NCBI RefSeq assembly: GCF_004167665.1
Contig: NZ_SEWE01000002.1
Span: 158,550 to 222,549 of the forward strand
Length of the DNA: 64,000 bases
Source: Hymenobacter persicinus
Lineage (GTDB): Bacteria > Bacteroidota > Bacteroidia > Cytophagales > Hymenobacteraceae
Reading direction: 5' to 3'
The notes beneath the pieces are model-generated. The model saw only the letters and a program-made list of their open reading frames with translations. It did not search any database and was not told the origin of the DNA. This document shows positions 24,504-33,565 of the stretch, in pieces (the first letter of the stretch is position 1; every line of letters starts with the position of its first letter). The position numbers were made by a program, and so were the translations under genes.

Positions 24504-25694
24504 CTAGTCGAGGATTTCGGTTACCTGACCGGCACCTACCGTACGGCCACCTTCGCGGATAGCGAAACGCAGACCTTTCTCCATTGCCACCTTGCTGATC
24601 AGCTCAACTTGGATGGTGATGTTGTCACCGGGCATTACCATTTCAACACCTTCTGGGAGGGTGATGATACCGGTAACGTCGGTGGTACGCAGGTAGAACT
24701 GCGGACGGTAGTTGTTGAAGAATGGCGTGTGACGGCCACCTTCTTCTTTCGACAGCACGTACACCTCAGCTTTGAACTTCTGGTGAGGCTTAACTGAACC
24801 TGGCTTGCAGATAACCATACCACGACGGATGGCTTCTTTTTCAATGCCACGGAGCAGCAGACCTACGTTGTCACCAGCTTCGCCACGGTCGAGGATCTTG
24901 CGGAACATCTCAACACCGGTTACGGTCGACTTCAGGCCTTCAGCAGCACCCATACCCAGGATGTCAACTTGCTCACCCGAGTTGATGATACCACGCTCAA
25001 TACGGCCGGTAGCTACCGTACCACGACCCGTGATAGAGAATACGTCCTCTACTGGCATCAGGAAGGGCAGGTCGGTCAGACGAGCTGGGATTGGAATGTA
25101 GCTGTCAACGGCAGCCATCAGTTCTTCGATCTTAGGAACCCAGTTGGCATCGCCATTCAGGCCACCCAGAGCCGAACCCTGGATAACGGGAATGTTGTCA
25201 CCGTCGAAGTCGTAGAACGAAAGCAGTTCGCGGATTTCCATTTCCACGAGCTCGAGCAGCTCGGGGTCGTCCACCATGTCCACTTTGTTCATGAACACAA
25301 CGAGCTGAGGAACACCTACCTGGCGAGCCAGCAGGATGTGCTCACGCGTCTGGGGCATTGGACCGTCGGTAGCAGCTACTACGAGGATAGCGCCGTCCAT
25401 CTGGGCAGCACCCGTTACCATGTTCTTCACATAGTCAGCGTGACCAGGGCAGTCAACGTGAGCGTAGTGACGGTTTTCGGTAGCGTACTCAACGTGAGCG
25501 GTGTTGATCGTGATACCACGCTCTTTTTCTTCAGGAGCGTTGTCGATCGACGAGAAGTCACGCTTAGCGGCCAAACCTTTGTTCGCCAGTACCGTGGTGA
25601 TAGCAGCAGTCAGGGTGGTTTTGCCGTGGTCGACGTGCCCGATCGTACCGATGTTCACGTGCGGCTTGGAACGATCAAAATTTTCTTTGGCCAT
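24504..25694 (-). CDS. tuf: Elongation factor Tu
   Basis: Delivers aminoacyl-tRNA to the ribosome. G1 is [16 protein letters not shown]3 is [12 protein letters not shown] and G4 is NKVDMVDD. Domain III carries the kirromycin-region [27 protein letters not shown]. The length of 396 is standard. It is placed between tRNA-Thr and tRNA-Trp. Confidence 0.98.
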   Translation of the reverse strand: MAKENFDRSKPHVNIGTIGHVDHGKTTLTAAITTVLANKGLAAKRDFSSIDNAPEEKERGITINTAHVEYATENRHYAHVDCPGHADYVKNMVTGAAQMDGAILVVAATDGPMPQTREHILLARQVGVPQLVVFMNKVDMVDDPELLELVEMEIRELLSFYDFDGDNIPVIQGSALGGLNGDANWVPKIEELMAAVDSYIPIPARLTDLPFLMPVEDVFSITGRGTVATGRIERGIINSGEQVDILGMGAAEGLKSTVTGVEMFRKILDRGEAGDNVGLLLRGIEKEAIRRGMVICKPGSVKPHQKFKAEVYVLSKEEGGRHTPFFNNYRPQFYLRTTDVTGIITLPEGVEMVMPGDNITIQVELISKVAMEKGLRFAIREGGRTVGAGQVTEILD

Positions 25695-25862
25695 TGTAAA
25701 GAGATTAAGAGGAATTTTAAAGGAGGGGAAAACGCGACTAGACTATACCGCAAGAAAGCGAAACACAGCTCCGCTAATAAGCGGGGAACACTGCACGTCG
25801 CTTTACCTGGCTGACAGATTCAGACAAGGCAGTCGCGCTGCTTCGTCGGTAATCGTACTAAC

Positions 25863-25937
<75 letters not shown>

Positions 25938-25981
25938 TTATTTTGGAGCTGTCATCAGAAGCGAAAAGCTGCTAACGCCGG

Positions 25982-26009
25982 CAAAGATACTGGTTAATTT
26001 TAACAGCAA
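25982..26009 (-). promoter_or_regulatory. Putative promoter of tRNA-Thr and tuf
   Basis: TATCTTTG (25989-25982) on the reverse strand lies 45 bases before tRNA-Thr, with a TTG at 26009-26007 after a 17-base spacer, slightly short of the usual 19. It sits in the gap between tRNA-Gly and tRNA-Thr, so tuf may have its own promoter besides read-through from tRNA-Tyr. Confidence 0.6.
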
Positions 26010-26038
26010 GAAACCAAAGGTCAAAAGCTGAGCAAATG

Positions 26039-26111
26039 AGCGGGAGACGAGGTTCGAACCCGCGACCTGCAGCTTGGAAGGCTGCCGCTCTACCAACTGA
26101 GCTACTCCCGC
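26039..26111 (-). tRNA. tRNA-Gly (TCC anticodon)
   Basis: Acceptor GCGGGAG/CTCCCGC, D arm GCTC..GAGC, anticodon stem GCAGC/GCTGC around CTTCCAA, T arm with TTCGAAC. The anticodon is TCC. CCA is not encoded. Middle gene of the Tyr-Gly-Thr cluster. Confidence 0.95.
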
Positions 26112-26167
26112 GTAGAGGCGAGACAATGAGCTGGTGAAAATTTCACCAGCTCACCGTTTCACTGCTG

Positions 26168-26247
26168 TGGGGGTAACAGGACTCGAACCTATGAACCCGA
26201 AGGAGGTGAGTTACAGTCACCCGCAATTGCCGCTATGCGATACCCCC
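26168..26247 (-). tRNA. tRNA-Tyr (GTA anticodon)
   Basis: Acceptor GGGGGTA/TACCCCC, anticodon stem GGTGA/TCACC around CTGTAAC, an extended variable arm (CTCCTTCGGG) as in class II tRNAs, and T arm with TTCGAGT. The anticodon is GTA. Confidence 0.94.
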
Positions 26248-26329
26248 AGCTTGGTTTTTCCCACCATTTGCGGGAAAGATTTTCCTTTTCACAAGTCCCG
26301 CTAAAGTGGGTGGGTTGCTAAAGGAGTTG

Positions 26330-26359
26330 CAAAATTAGAGGCTTTCTCTTGCAAGTCAA
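26330..26359 (-). promoter_or_regulatory. Promoter of the tRNA-Tyr-Gly-Thr-tuf cluster
   Basis: TTG (26359-26357), a 19-base spacer and TAATTTTG (26337-26330) on the reverse strand, about 83 bases before tRNA-Tyr. This is an exact fit to the Bacteroidota consensus spacing. Confidence 0.75.
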
Positions 26360-26501
26360 GCGCCCGGCCCAAAAGGTTGCAATTATTTTTCCGGCGGCCG
26401 GACTAAAAACTGCTTCTGCGAGCAGCTAACCGCTTGATTCAGGACAAACAACGTCTGATTTCCGGCTACCGAAAAAAGTTGGCTGCCGGGCGAAAATATT
26501 T

Positions 26502-29102
26502 CTACTGGATCAGGCTGTAGGCGGCTTTGAGCTGGTCATTCTTCTCTTTTGAGCGAATGTCCTGCAACGTAGCCTTCATCGTGGCGGTGCTTGGTACCAG
26601 GGAATTCAGGCCCCGGTAAGCGCCCAAGCGCACGGTGATGTTGGGATGAGTGCGGGCCAAGGCTTCGAGGCGTTGGATACCCTTGTCGCGCTCCACGGGG
26701 GGCAGGCGCACCATCAGCAGGCCGAAGTTCTGGAGGTAGGTGTACAGCTCATCCTCGGGAATGTCGTTCATCCGGCGCAGAAACCACTGGTACTGGTCGG
26801 CGGTGCCGTTGAGGGAGTAATAATTCGACAGGGAGTGCAGCAGGGCTGGACTGTTGGTTTCCTGCAGAGCATTCACGGCTTCCCGGGTGCTGACGGTCGG
26901 CGCCTTGGCCAGGGCATCGATGGCGGCACCTACTACTAAGTAGGAGCTGTCCTTAAGAGCAGTGCTGTACACGTCGCCGAAATCCTCGTTCAAGAAGCTC
27001 GAAAGGGTGGTGACGGCCATGGCCCGCACCTGGCTTTTCTTGTCGGTGGCGGCCACGCGCTTGAGTTCCTTGCGCACGGCGTTGCCCTCAGGGCCCTTGT
27101 AGCGCCGGAAGCCTTCGGTGGCCGCCTGGCGCACGGCCCAGAACGGGTCGTTCATGGCGTTGCGCAGCATGCCGCTCACGGCGAGGTCCCCGACTTTGCT
27201 GTGCAGCTGCTCGATGGCCTCGTACTTCTGCAGGTAGTTGCGGGCGTGGTAGTACTGAAACAGCAGCTCGTCCTGGCTCCGCTCCTCCTCTATTTTGGCC
27301 AGCAGCTGCCCCTCAGCGTCGAACTTCACCAAGCTCGGGCGCTGGGACACGGGCAGGGTGAACATCTGATTGGCCTTGGTGACGACGATTTTGAAATCGG
27401 TGGGCTGGCTCTGGCTGCCCGACCACACCGAAACCGTAACCGGCAGCCGGTAAATCGGGGTGAAGGTGGAATCCTGGAGCTGCTCGACGCGCAGATTTAC
27501 CTGGCCATTGACGTAGGTGTGCGAAATGTGCAGCTCAGGGTGGCCGCGCTGCATAAACCACTGGTCAAAAAACCACATCAGGTCTTCGCCGGTCGTTTCC
27601 TCGAAGGCAATGCGCAGCTTGGCAATTTCGGAGGCCGAGAACTTGTTCTGGGTCAGGTAGCGGTTCAGGGAGGCAAAGAAGGCGTCGTCGCCGACGTACT
27701 TGCGCAGCATGTGCAGGACCCGCCCGCCCTTGTCGTAGGAGTGCCGGTCGAACATATCCTCCCGGGCGGCATAGTGGTAGCGGATCAAGGGTTCCCGCTT
27801 ACTTTCGGCTTCGGTGAGGTAATTACTCAGCTTCTGCTGCTGCACCAAGGCCGCGGCATCGGCACCGTACTTGTGCTCGGCCCAGAGCAATTCCGAATAA
27901 TCGGCGAAGGATTCGTTCAGCGGCAGGTTCGACCACGACTCACTCGTGACGTAGTCGCCGAACCAGTGGTGAAACAGCTCGTGGGCAATGGTGCCCTCAG
28001 CCAGGTAGCTCTGGTCAATCAGGTCGCGGGGGGTAAGCTGCACCCACTCCTGCCGCAACGTAGTGGCCGTTGTGTTTTCCATGGCCCCCGACACAAAGTC
28101 CCGGACGGCGACCTGGGAGTACTTTTCCCAGGGAAACTCCACGCCCAGCTTTTTGGAGAAGAAATCCAGCATCTGGGGCGTGTTGCCAAACACCGCCTTG
28201 GCTGTGCCCTGGAACTTGGGCTCCACGTAGTAGTCGACGGCCTTGCCGCGCCAGGTATCGTTGACGACGGCAAACTCGCCCACGGCCATCATGGTCAGGT
28301 AGGGCGCGGCGGGCAGGCTCTGCTTCCACACGTCGGTGCGGGTGCCATCAGAGTTTTTCTTCGAGGAAATCAGCAGGCCGTTGCTCAGCGTTTTGTACTG
28401 GGCGTCCACGGTCATGGCAATTTCCTGAGTCATCCGCTGGTTGGGCTTGTCAATGGTCGGAAACCAGCAGGAACTGGCCTCGGTTTCGCCCTGGGTCCAG
28501 AGCTGCTTGGGCTTGGTTTTGTCGGTGCCCAGCGGATTGATGAAGTACAACCCTTTGCTGCTGGTAATGGCCGCACTGCCCCCGGCTTCGAGCTCATTGG
28601 GCTTGGCCACGTAGCTGATGCGGACCTGGTACTGCTCGGCCCGCGTGTAGGGGCGGTCCAGGGTGATGGTCAGCTTACGCTTGTCGTAGGTGTAATTGAG
28701 GTTTTTCTCTTTACCGCCGGCCACAAACCGCACACTTTTAATGTCGAACCCCTTCGCGTCGAGCACCAGCTGATTTTGGGGGTAGAAGTGGGGGCGCACC
28801 GTAAGCAGCGCGTTGCCGAAGAGCCACTGCTTGGCCCAGTCGAACTTCACTTCCAGCTTGGTATCGAGCAGATCAGTGACGGTGGTGGCCGTGGGTTGCA
28901 CAGGGTTGGTGGGCGGCAGCCACGACGGCACGATGATGGTGGCAGCGGAAGATGGAGTCGTTACGGACTCGGCAACAGGCGTACTTTTCTTATGGATAGC
29001 CGCTTTAGGCGACGTCGACTTGGCAGATTTAACCGCCTGAGCAGGAGCCGATAGATGGCACGTAAGGACCAGGCCAAAAATGCCGAGGACCGAATATTTC
29101 AT
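26502..29102 (-). CDS. Secreted M1-family zinc aminopeptidase with HEAT-like C-terminus
   Basis: Exopeptidase that removes N-terminal residues from peptides, probably in the periplasm or outside the cell. A signal peptide (MKYSVLGIFGLVLTCHLSAPAQA) is followed by the M1 N-terminal beta domain, the substrate-binding GAMEN motif (about residue 337) and the zinc site HELFHHWFGD with the third ligand Glu in LNESFADY (about residues 372-395). The last 250 residues contain repeated helical units (NDPFWAVRQAATEGFRRYKG) like HEAT repeats. The ATG at 29102 was chosen because the signal peptide starts there; an in-frame TTG 12 bases upstream adds nothing. 866 residues. No clear terminator follows. Confidence 0.9.
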   Translation of the reverse strand: MKYSVLGIFGLVLTCHLSAPAQAVKSAKSTSPKAAIHKKSTPVAESVTTPSSAATIIVPSWLPPTNPVQPTATTVTDLLDTKLEVKFDWAKQWLFGNALLTVRPHFYPQNQLVLDAKGFDIKSVRFVAGGKEKNLNYTYDKRKLTITLDRPYTRAEQYQVRISYVAKPNELEAGGSAAITSSKGLYFINPLGTDKTKPKQLWTQGETEASSCWFPTIDKPNQRMTQEIAMTVDAQYKTLSNGLLISSKKNSDGTRTDVWKQSLPAAPYLTMMAVGEFAVVNDTWRGKAVDYYVEPKFQGTAKAVFGNTPQMLDFFSKKLGVEFPWEKYSQVAVRDFVSGAMENTTATTLRQEWVQLTPRDLIDQSYLAEGTIAHELFHHWFGDYVTSESWSNLPLNESFADYSELLWAEHKYGADAAALVQQQKLSNYLTEAESKREPLIRYHYAAREDMFDRHSYDKGGRVLHMLRKYVGDDAFFASLNRYLTQNKFSASEIAKLRIAFEETTGEDLMWFFDQWFMQRGHPELHISHTYVNGQVNLRVEQLQDSTFTPIYRLPVTVSVWSGSQSQPTDFKIVVTKANQMFTLPVSQRPSLVKFDAEGQLLAKIEEERSQDELLFQYYHARNYLQKYEAIEQLHSKVGDLAVSGMLRNAMNDPFWAVRQAATEGFRRYKGPEGNAVRKELKRVAATDKKSQVRAMAVTTLSSFLNEDFGDVYSTALKDSSYLVVGAAIDALAKAPTVSTREAVNALQETNSPALLHSLSNYYSLNGTADQYQWFLRRMNDIPEDELYTYLQNFGLLMVRLPPVERDKGIQRLEALARTHPNITVRLGAYRGLNSLVPSTATMKATLQDIRSKEKNDQLKAAYSLIQ

Positions 29103-29159
29103 GCAAGGAAGCAATAGGGAATGGAAGGCTCAAGTTCCGAAATTATTTGAGATTTAGCC

Positions 29160-29167
29160 TATCTTTA
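29160..29167 (+). promoter_or_regulatory. Possible -7 box before the biotin-carrier gene
   Basis: TATCTTTA, one base from the TAnnTTTG consensus, lies 34 bases before the ATG of the biotin-carrier gene. No TTG at the ideal upstream distance. Confidence 0.35.
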
Positions 29168-29200
29168 AGCCCTTTTCCGCCCACCCTGCCCCTATTCAGC

Positions 29201-29704
29201 ATGCTACAGGTACGTACCTCCCCCGACCAAAGCTGGGATATCGACTATCAGCCCAAGGGCGCCATTGCAGTCAACGGTGAGCCCTTCACCTGGGATATTG
29301 TCGCGCTGGGCCAGGGCCGCTACCACGTGCTGCTCGAAGGCCGCTCCTACTCGGCCGAAGTGGTCGGCGCCGACTACGCAACCAAGACGTTTCAGCTCAA
29401 AATCGACGGCCGCCTGCTCGATGTGCAGGCCAAGGACCGCTTTGATCTGCTGCTCGACAAGCTGGGCATGAGCAACGCCACGGCCAGCAAGGTTAATGAG
29501 CTCAAGGCTCCCATGCCCGGCCTGATCGTGGACATCCGCGTGGAGCCCGGCCAGACGGTGCAGAAAGGCGACCCGCTGCTGGTGCTGGAGGCTATGAAGA
29601 TGGAAAACATCCTCAAGGCTCCGACCGACGGCACGGTAGGCTCCATTAAGGTAACTCTGCGCGACAACGTCACCAAAGGTCAGGTTCTCGTACAGTTTAG
29701 CTAG
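29201..29704 (+). CDS. Biotin/lipoyl-attachment (BCCP-type) protein
   Basis: Carries covalently bound biotin for an acyl-CoA carboxylase. The C-terminal 75 residues form the biotinyl domain: [20 protein letters not shown] and the biotinylation motif EAMKMEN, with Lys as the acceptor. The N-terminal 85 residues (from [17 protein letters not shown]) are a beta-rich segment seen in stand-alone Bacteroidota versions. The carboxylase subunits are not nearby. The start is the ATG at 29201; an upstream in-frame start would place unstructured Ser/Pro/Phe residues over the promoter. 167 residues. Confidence 0.85.
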   Translation: MLQVRTSPDQSWDIDYQPKGAIAVNGEPFTWDIVALGQGRYHVLLEGRSYSAEVVGADYATKTFQLKIDGRLLDVQAKDRFDLLLDKLGMSNATASKVNELKAPMPGLIVDIRVEPGQTVQKGDPLLVLEAMKMENILKAPTDGTVGSIKVTLRDNVTKGQVLVQFS

Positions 29705-29810
29705 TTCATCCGCTGCCGCCGGCCCGGCCGGCTGCTCAGGGGCATTTCGCCCTTGTGAGCAGCTGCCCCAGGCCGGTGAAGGCTTCCTCTTCACGCTTAA
29801 CCCCTGTCCC

Positions 29811-30614
29811 TTGAAATACAAACGAATTCTGCTGAAGCTGAGCGGTGAGGCCCTGATGGGCCAGCAGCAATACGGAATCGACGCCGAGCGTCTGATGCAG
29901 TACGCTTCCGAAATCAAGACGGCCGCCGCCACCGGCGTACAGGTCGCCGTCGTTATCGGGGGCGGCAACATCTACCGCGGCGTGCAGGCCGAAGCCTTCG
30001 GCCTCGACCGGGTGCAGGGCGACTACATGGGCATGCTGGCCACGGTCATCAACTCGATGGCCTTGCAAAGCGCCCTGGAAAAGCTCGACGTGAGCACCCG
30101 CCTGCTCTCGGGCCTGACCATCCAGCGGGTGTGTGAGCCCTACATCCGGCGGCGGGCCGTGCGGCACCTGGAAAAGGGCCGGGTCGTGATTTTTGGCGCC
30201 GGCATCGGTTCTCCCTACTTCACCACCGACTCAGCCGCCTCGCTGCGCGCCATCGAAATTGAGGCCGACGTGGTGCTGAAAGGTACCCGCGTGGATGGCA
30301 TCTACACCGCCGACCCCGAGAAAAACCCGACGGCCGAGAAGTTCTACAACATCACCTTCGACGAGGTAATCGAGAAAAACCTCAATGTGATGGACATGAC
30401 GGCCTTCACGCTCTGCAAGGAAAACAACCTGCCCATCATCGTATTCGACATGAACACGGCCGGCAACCTGGAACGCCTGCTCAACGGCGAAAGTCTGGGC
30501 ACCCTAGTCAGCATGGGTGGCGAAAACGACAGCCCCCGCCACAGCCGCAAGCTGCTCGACCCCAAGCACAGCGCCCTGCAGCCCTTGATCAACAACCAGC
30601 CGGAACAGGCCTAA
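29811..30614 (+). CDS. pyrH: UMP kinase
   Basis: Phosphorylates UMP to UDP in pyrimidine synthesis. It starts at TTG ([16 protein letters not shown]), with [26 protein letters not shown] and [13 protein letters not shown] following, all typical of bacterial PyrH. No ATG exists upstream in frame at a plausible place. The product has 267 residues, about 30 more than usual, because of a C-terminal tail ([20 protein letters not shown] onward) of unknown role. frr follows, the common pyrH-frr pairing. Confidence 0.95.
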   Translation: MKYKRILLKLSGEALMGQQQYGIDAERLMQYASEIKTAAATGVQVAVVIGGGNIYRGVQAEAFGLDRVQGDYMGMLATVINSMALQSALEKLDVSTRLLSGLTIQRVCEPYIRRRAVRHLEKGRVVIFGAGIGSPYFTTDSAASLRAIEIEADVVLKGTRVDGIYTADPEKNPTAEKFYNITFDEVIEKNLNVMDMTAFTLCKENNLPIIVFDMNTAGNLERLLNGESLGTLVSMGGENDSPRHSRKLLDPKHSALQPLINNQPEQA

Positions 30615-30704
30615 CAACTCTTTAGCTGTTGTGGCTCCGACGCAGAGTTTCGCGTTTGCGCCCACCAGTTTAGCTTTCAACATTCACCCTATAACCTTTC
30701 AAAA

Positions 30705-31268
30705 GTGGACGAGGAAATCCAGTTTTACCTGAGCGAAGCCGAAGAATCGATGGGCAAGTCCCTGCAACACACCGGTTCGGAGCTGAGCCGCATTCGGGCG
30801 GGCAAGGCTTCGCCGGCCATGCTGGACAGCCTGCGGGTCGACTACTACGGCACGCCCACTCCGATTGCACAGGTTGCCAACGTCACGACGCCGGACGCCC
30901 GCACGCTGTTTATTAAGCCCTGGGAAAAGAACATCATTGCCGAAGTGGTGAAAGCCATCAAAAACAGTGACCTGGGCCTGAACCCGCAGTCGGATGCGGA
31001 AGGCGTGCGCCTGAATATTCCGCCCATGACCACGGAACGGCGCAAGGAGCTGGTAAAGCAGGTTAAAAATGAAACCGAGCTGGGCAAAGTCAAAGTCCGC
31101 GGCATCCGCAAGGACGTAAACGAGTCGCTGCGCAAGCTCCAGAAGGAAGGCGCGGCCGAAGATGCCGTCAAGGACGCCGAAGCCAAAGTGCAGAAGATTA
31201 CCGACAGCTACATCAGCAAGCTCGACGACCTGATGAGCAAGAAGGAAGCGGAAATCATGACCATCTGA
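30705..31268 (+). CDS. frr: Ribosome recycling factor
   Basis: Splits post-termination ribosomes together with EF-G. The GTG start gives DEEIQFYLSEAEESMGKS; then ELSRIRAGKASPAMLDSLRVDYYGTPTP and the C-terminal KITDSYISKLDDLMSKKEAEIM helix. 187 residues, standard. A bidirectional terminator follows. Confidence 0.96.
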   Translation: MDEEIQFYLSEAEESMGKSLQHTGSELSRIRAGKASPAMLDSLRVDYYGTPTPIAQVANVTTPDARTLFIKPWEKNIIAEVVKAIKNSDLGLNPQSDAEGVRLNIPPMTTERRKELVKQVKNETELGKVKVRGIRKDVNESLRKLQKEGAAEDAVKDAEAKVQKITDSYISKLDDLMSKKEAEIMTI

Positions 31269-31295
31269 GTTTTTCCGGCTACGGCCAACCCAGCA

Positions 31296-31328
31296 AAAAG
31301 CCCCGACGGATCACTCCGCCGGGGCTTT
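31296..31328. terminator. Bidirectional terminator between frr and nadD
   Basis: AAAAGCCCCG pairs with CGGGGCTTTT, with CGGA/TCCG extending it around a TCAC loop. The frr side ends in TTTTC and the opposite strand in TTTTTGC, so it can serve both convergent genes. Confidence 0.93.
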
Positions 31329-31350
31329 TCATTGAATGTCTGCTGCAAAG

Positions 31351-31947
31351 CTACTCGCGCCAGTACGCTTCCCGCACGATTCGTTCTTCCACCGGCTCTG
31401 GCACGAGGTAGCGAATTGACTTGCCGGCCCGCACACAGTCGCGGATGAAGGTAGCGGAAATGTCCAGCAAGGGCGCATCCACCACGCGCACGCCGGGGTG
31501 GGCATTCACGTCGGTGGCATCCACGCCAGGGCGTGGGTATACGTACACTTCGTGCTCGGCCAGAATCCGGTCGGCCTGCTTCCAGCGTGGGAGCCCCGGC
31601 AGGTTGTCTTCGCCCATGAGCAGCACAAAGCGGTGGTCGGGGTGGCGGCGGGTCAACTCATCGAGCGTATCGATGGTGTAGCTGGGCTTGGGCATGGCAA
31701 ACTCAATGTCCAGGGCCCGGAGCCGGTCGTTGTGGGCAATGGCCAACTGCACGAGCTCATAGCGTTTCTGCTCGGCCAGCATTTCCTGCCCCACCTTAAA
31801 CGGACTCTGGGGCGACACAACCAACCACACCGCGTCGAGGTCGGTATGGGTGGCCATGAAATGAGCCAGAATCAGGTGGCCGGTATGGATGGGATTGAAG
31901 GAGCCGAAGAGCAGGCCCACCTTCTTGGCGCGCACTTCCTGACTCAC
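31351..31947 (-). CDS. nadD: Nicotinate-nucleotide adenylyltransferase
   Basis: Adenylates nicotinate mononucleotide in NAD synthesis. GLLFGSFNPIHTGHLILAHFM holds the nucleotidyltransferase HxGH-type motif (HTGH), and the C-terminal ISATFIRDCVRAGKSIRYLVP holds the ISxTxxR motif. It starts with GTG, whose TGA overlap with the gmk stop (GTGA) indicates coupling. 198 residues. Confidence 0.95.
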   Translation of the reverse strand: MSQEVRAKKVGLLFGSFNPIHTGHLILAHFMATHTDLDAVWLVVSPQSPFKVGQEMLAEQKRYELVQLAIAHNDRLRALDIEFAMPKPSYTIDTLDELTRRHPDHRFVLLMGEDNLPGLPRWKQADRILAEHEVYVYPRPGVDATDVNAHPGVRVVDAPLLDISATFIRDCVRAGKSIRYLVPEPVEERIVREAYWRE

Positions 31948-32528
31948 AGGATGGTTGTCTCGGCCGTAATAAAGTCGCGCACCAGCTTTTCAGCCTGCTC
32001 GGTGGCGTGGTCGAGGTCGTCGTTGATGACGGTCACGTCGAACCGGTCCTCGAAGGTCAACTCGAAGTTGGCCTTATAGAGCCGGGCCGAGATGCTGGCA
32101 GCCGAATCGGTAGCGCGGGTGCGCAACCGCTCCTCGAGTACCTCGAGGGATGGCGGCTTGACGAACACGGCCAGGGCGCGGTCTTTATAAAACTCCTTGA
32201 TGCTAAGGCCACCCTTTACGTCCACATCCAGCACGGCGTGCTTGCCGCTTTCCCAGATGCGCTCAATTTCCTCCTTCAGCGTGCCGTAGAAAGCGCCTTC
32301 GTACACTTCTTCCCATTCCACGAAGGCATCGTGGCGGATTTTCTCCTGAAATTCCTGGACGGAAATGAAGTAGTAGTCCTTGCCGTTGGCCTCCGTGCGG
32401 CCACGCTTGTCGCGCGTACAGGCTGAAATGGAGAAGCTTAGCTCCGGAATCCGGTCTAGCAGCCGATGGACGATAGTAGTCTTACCGGCGCCGGAAGGAG
32501 CCGAAAAAGCGATGATTTTACCCTGCAT
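31944..32528 (-). CDS. gmk: Guanylate kinase
   Basis: Phosphorylates GMP to GDP. The P-loop is APSGAGKTT (residues 10-18), followed by SFSISACTRDKRGRTEANGKDYYF and VEWEEVYEGAFYGTLKEE, both GMP-site segments. 194 residues. It lies 9 bases after the anti-sigma gene and overlaps nadD. Confidence 0.96.
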   Translation of the reverse strand: MQGKIIAFSAPSGAGKTTIVHRLLDRIPELSFSISACTRDKRGRTEANGKDYYFISVQEFQEKIRHDAFVEWEEVYEGAFYGTLKEEIERIWESGKHAVLDVDVKGGLSIKEFYKDRALAVFVKPPSLEVLEERLRTRATDSAASISARLYKANFELTFEDRFDVTVINDDLDHATEQAEKLVRDFITAETTIL

Positions 32529-32537
32529 GGGGTAAAA

Positions 32538-32825
32538 TTAGGCCATTTCTGCTTGAACGCGCGCTAAAATCGTTTGCGACAGCGCCGAAGGAACGCCTTT
32601 ACGGCCTACTTTCTGGCTAAGAAAGTCAACGAAAATGCGCTGCTTGTCGATGCTGTCGAAGCAAGGAGAGCAGTCCTGCGCGTGGTCGATGAAGTAGGTT
32701 TCATCGTCAGCGCTGGGCTCGTGGCCCACGATAATCTGGTCGAGAATTGTGTTCACGCGTTCACAGTCAGCGCCTTCGGGGGAAGAGGCTTGCTGGTTGG
32801 TTGATGTAGTAGCGGTGTTTTCCAT
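32538..32825 (-). CDS. Putative zinc-type anti-sigma factor
   Basis: A 95-residue protein directly after a sigma-factor gene. It has His48, Cys52 and Cys55 in HAQDCSPC, the HxxxCxxC pattern of zinc-binding anti-sigma domains. There is no membrane helix, so a soluble regulator is expected. Its assignment depends on the motif and on the neighbour; sequence similarity beyond that was not tested. Confidence 0.65.
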   Translation of the reverse strand: MENTATTSTNQQASSPEGADCERVNTILDQIIVGHEPSADDETYFIDHAQDCSPCFDSIDKQRIFVDFLSQKVGRKGVPSALSQTILARVQAEMA

Positions 32826-32845
32826 AGCCAGGCCGGGGTGTTTGG

Positions 32846-33484
32846 TTAGTCGTTGTCGTCCTCAACATCAGAGCCATCGGTATCGTTACCGTAGCCCATC
32901 GATTTTGCGTATTTTTCTAGTTTGTCCTTCAGAAAGTTGCGGGCCCGGTGCAGGCGGGAGCGAACGGTTCCGATGGGAATGTCCAGTACTTTGGCCATCT
33001 CCTCGTAGGTGAACCCTTCCAGGTCGCAGAGGATAATGACGGTGCGAAAGTCCACCGGCAGCGAGTTCAGGGCGCTGGCCACTTCGTCGCCGATGAGGTC
33101 GCGCACCGCCTGCTGGCGCATATCCGAGGAAGTGCTGCCGGCGTCGCCGTCGGCTTCCACATCTTCGGTGTTGTAGTAGCCCTCAATTTCGCTGTAGTCG
33201 ACTTTGGCGGGCTGCTTGCTCTTTTTCCGAAAATCGTTGATAAACGAATTTTTCAGGATGCGAAACAGCCAAGCTTTGGCGTTGGTTCCCTGCTCGAAGT
33301 ACTCAAAGAAGCGGTAGGCCTTCAGATAAGTCTCCTGGACGAGGTCATTGGCATCGTCTTCATCAAGGGTAAGGCGGAAGGCGAAGTTGTACAAAGAGTC
33401 GAGCACGGGCATCAGTTCAGCCTGAAACCGGCGGTCTTTTTCCTCTTTGCTCAGCTTGGGAACCCGTTCGGGGGAGTCGCTCAT
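32846..33484 (-). CDS. ECF-type sigma-70 factor
   Basis: Directs RNA polymerase to a regulon that cannot be read from sequence. Region 2 is LYNFAFRLTLDEDDANDLVQETYLKAYRFFEYF then NAKAWLFRILKNSFINDFRKK. Region 4 is ALNSLPVDFRTVIILCDLEGFTYEEMAKVLDIPIGTVRSRLHRAR. The ATG at 33484 (MSDSPERVPKLSKEE) is preferred because the longer frame would overlap the promoter. The tail is acidic (TDGSDVEDDND). It is grouped with an anti-sigma, gmk and nadD. 212 residues. Confidence 0.9.
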   Translation of the reverse strand: MSDSPERVPKLSKEEKDRRFQAELMPVLDSLYNFAFRLTLDEDDANDLVQETYLKAYRFFEYFEQGTNAKAWLFRILKNSFINDFRKKSKQPAKVDYSEIEGYYNTEDVEADGDAGSTSSDMRQQAVRDLIGDEVASALNSLPVDFRTVIILCDLEGFTYEEMAKVLDIPIGTVRSRLHRARNFLKDKLEKYAKSMGYGNDTDGSDVEDDND

Positions 33485-33535
33485 GGACGCTGGAAATTGC
33501 GGCTGGGGTTGGATGAGAGGCAGCAGCCGTGTAAA

Positions 33536-33565
33536 CAAATGTACAGATTATACTAATCCGCTCAA
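33536..33565 (-). promoter_or_regulatory. Promoter of the sigma factor-gmk-nadD operon
   Basis: TTG (33565-33563), a 19-base spacer and TACATTTG (33543-33536) on the reverse strand, about 50 bases before the ATG. The -33 box overlaps the stop codon of the upstream ligase gene. Confidence 0.75.
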
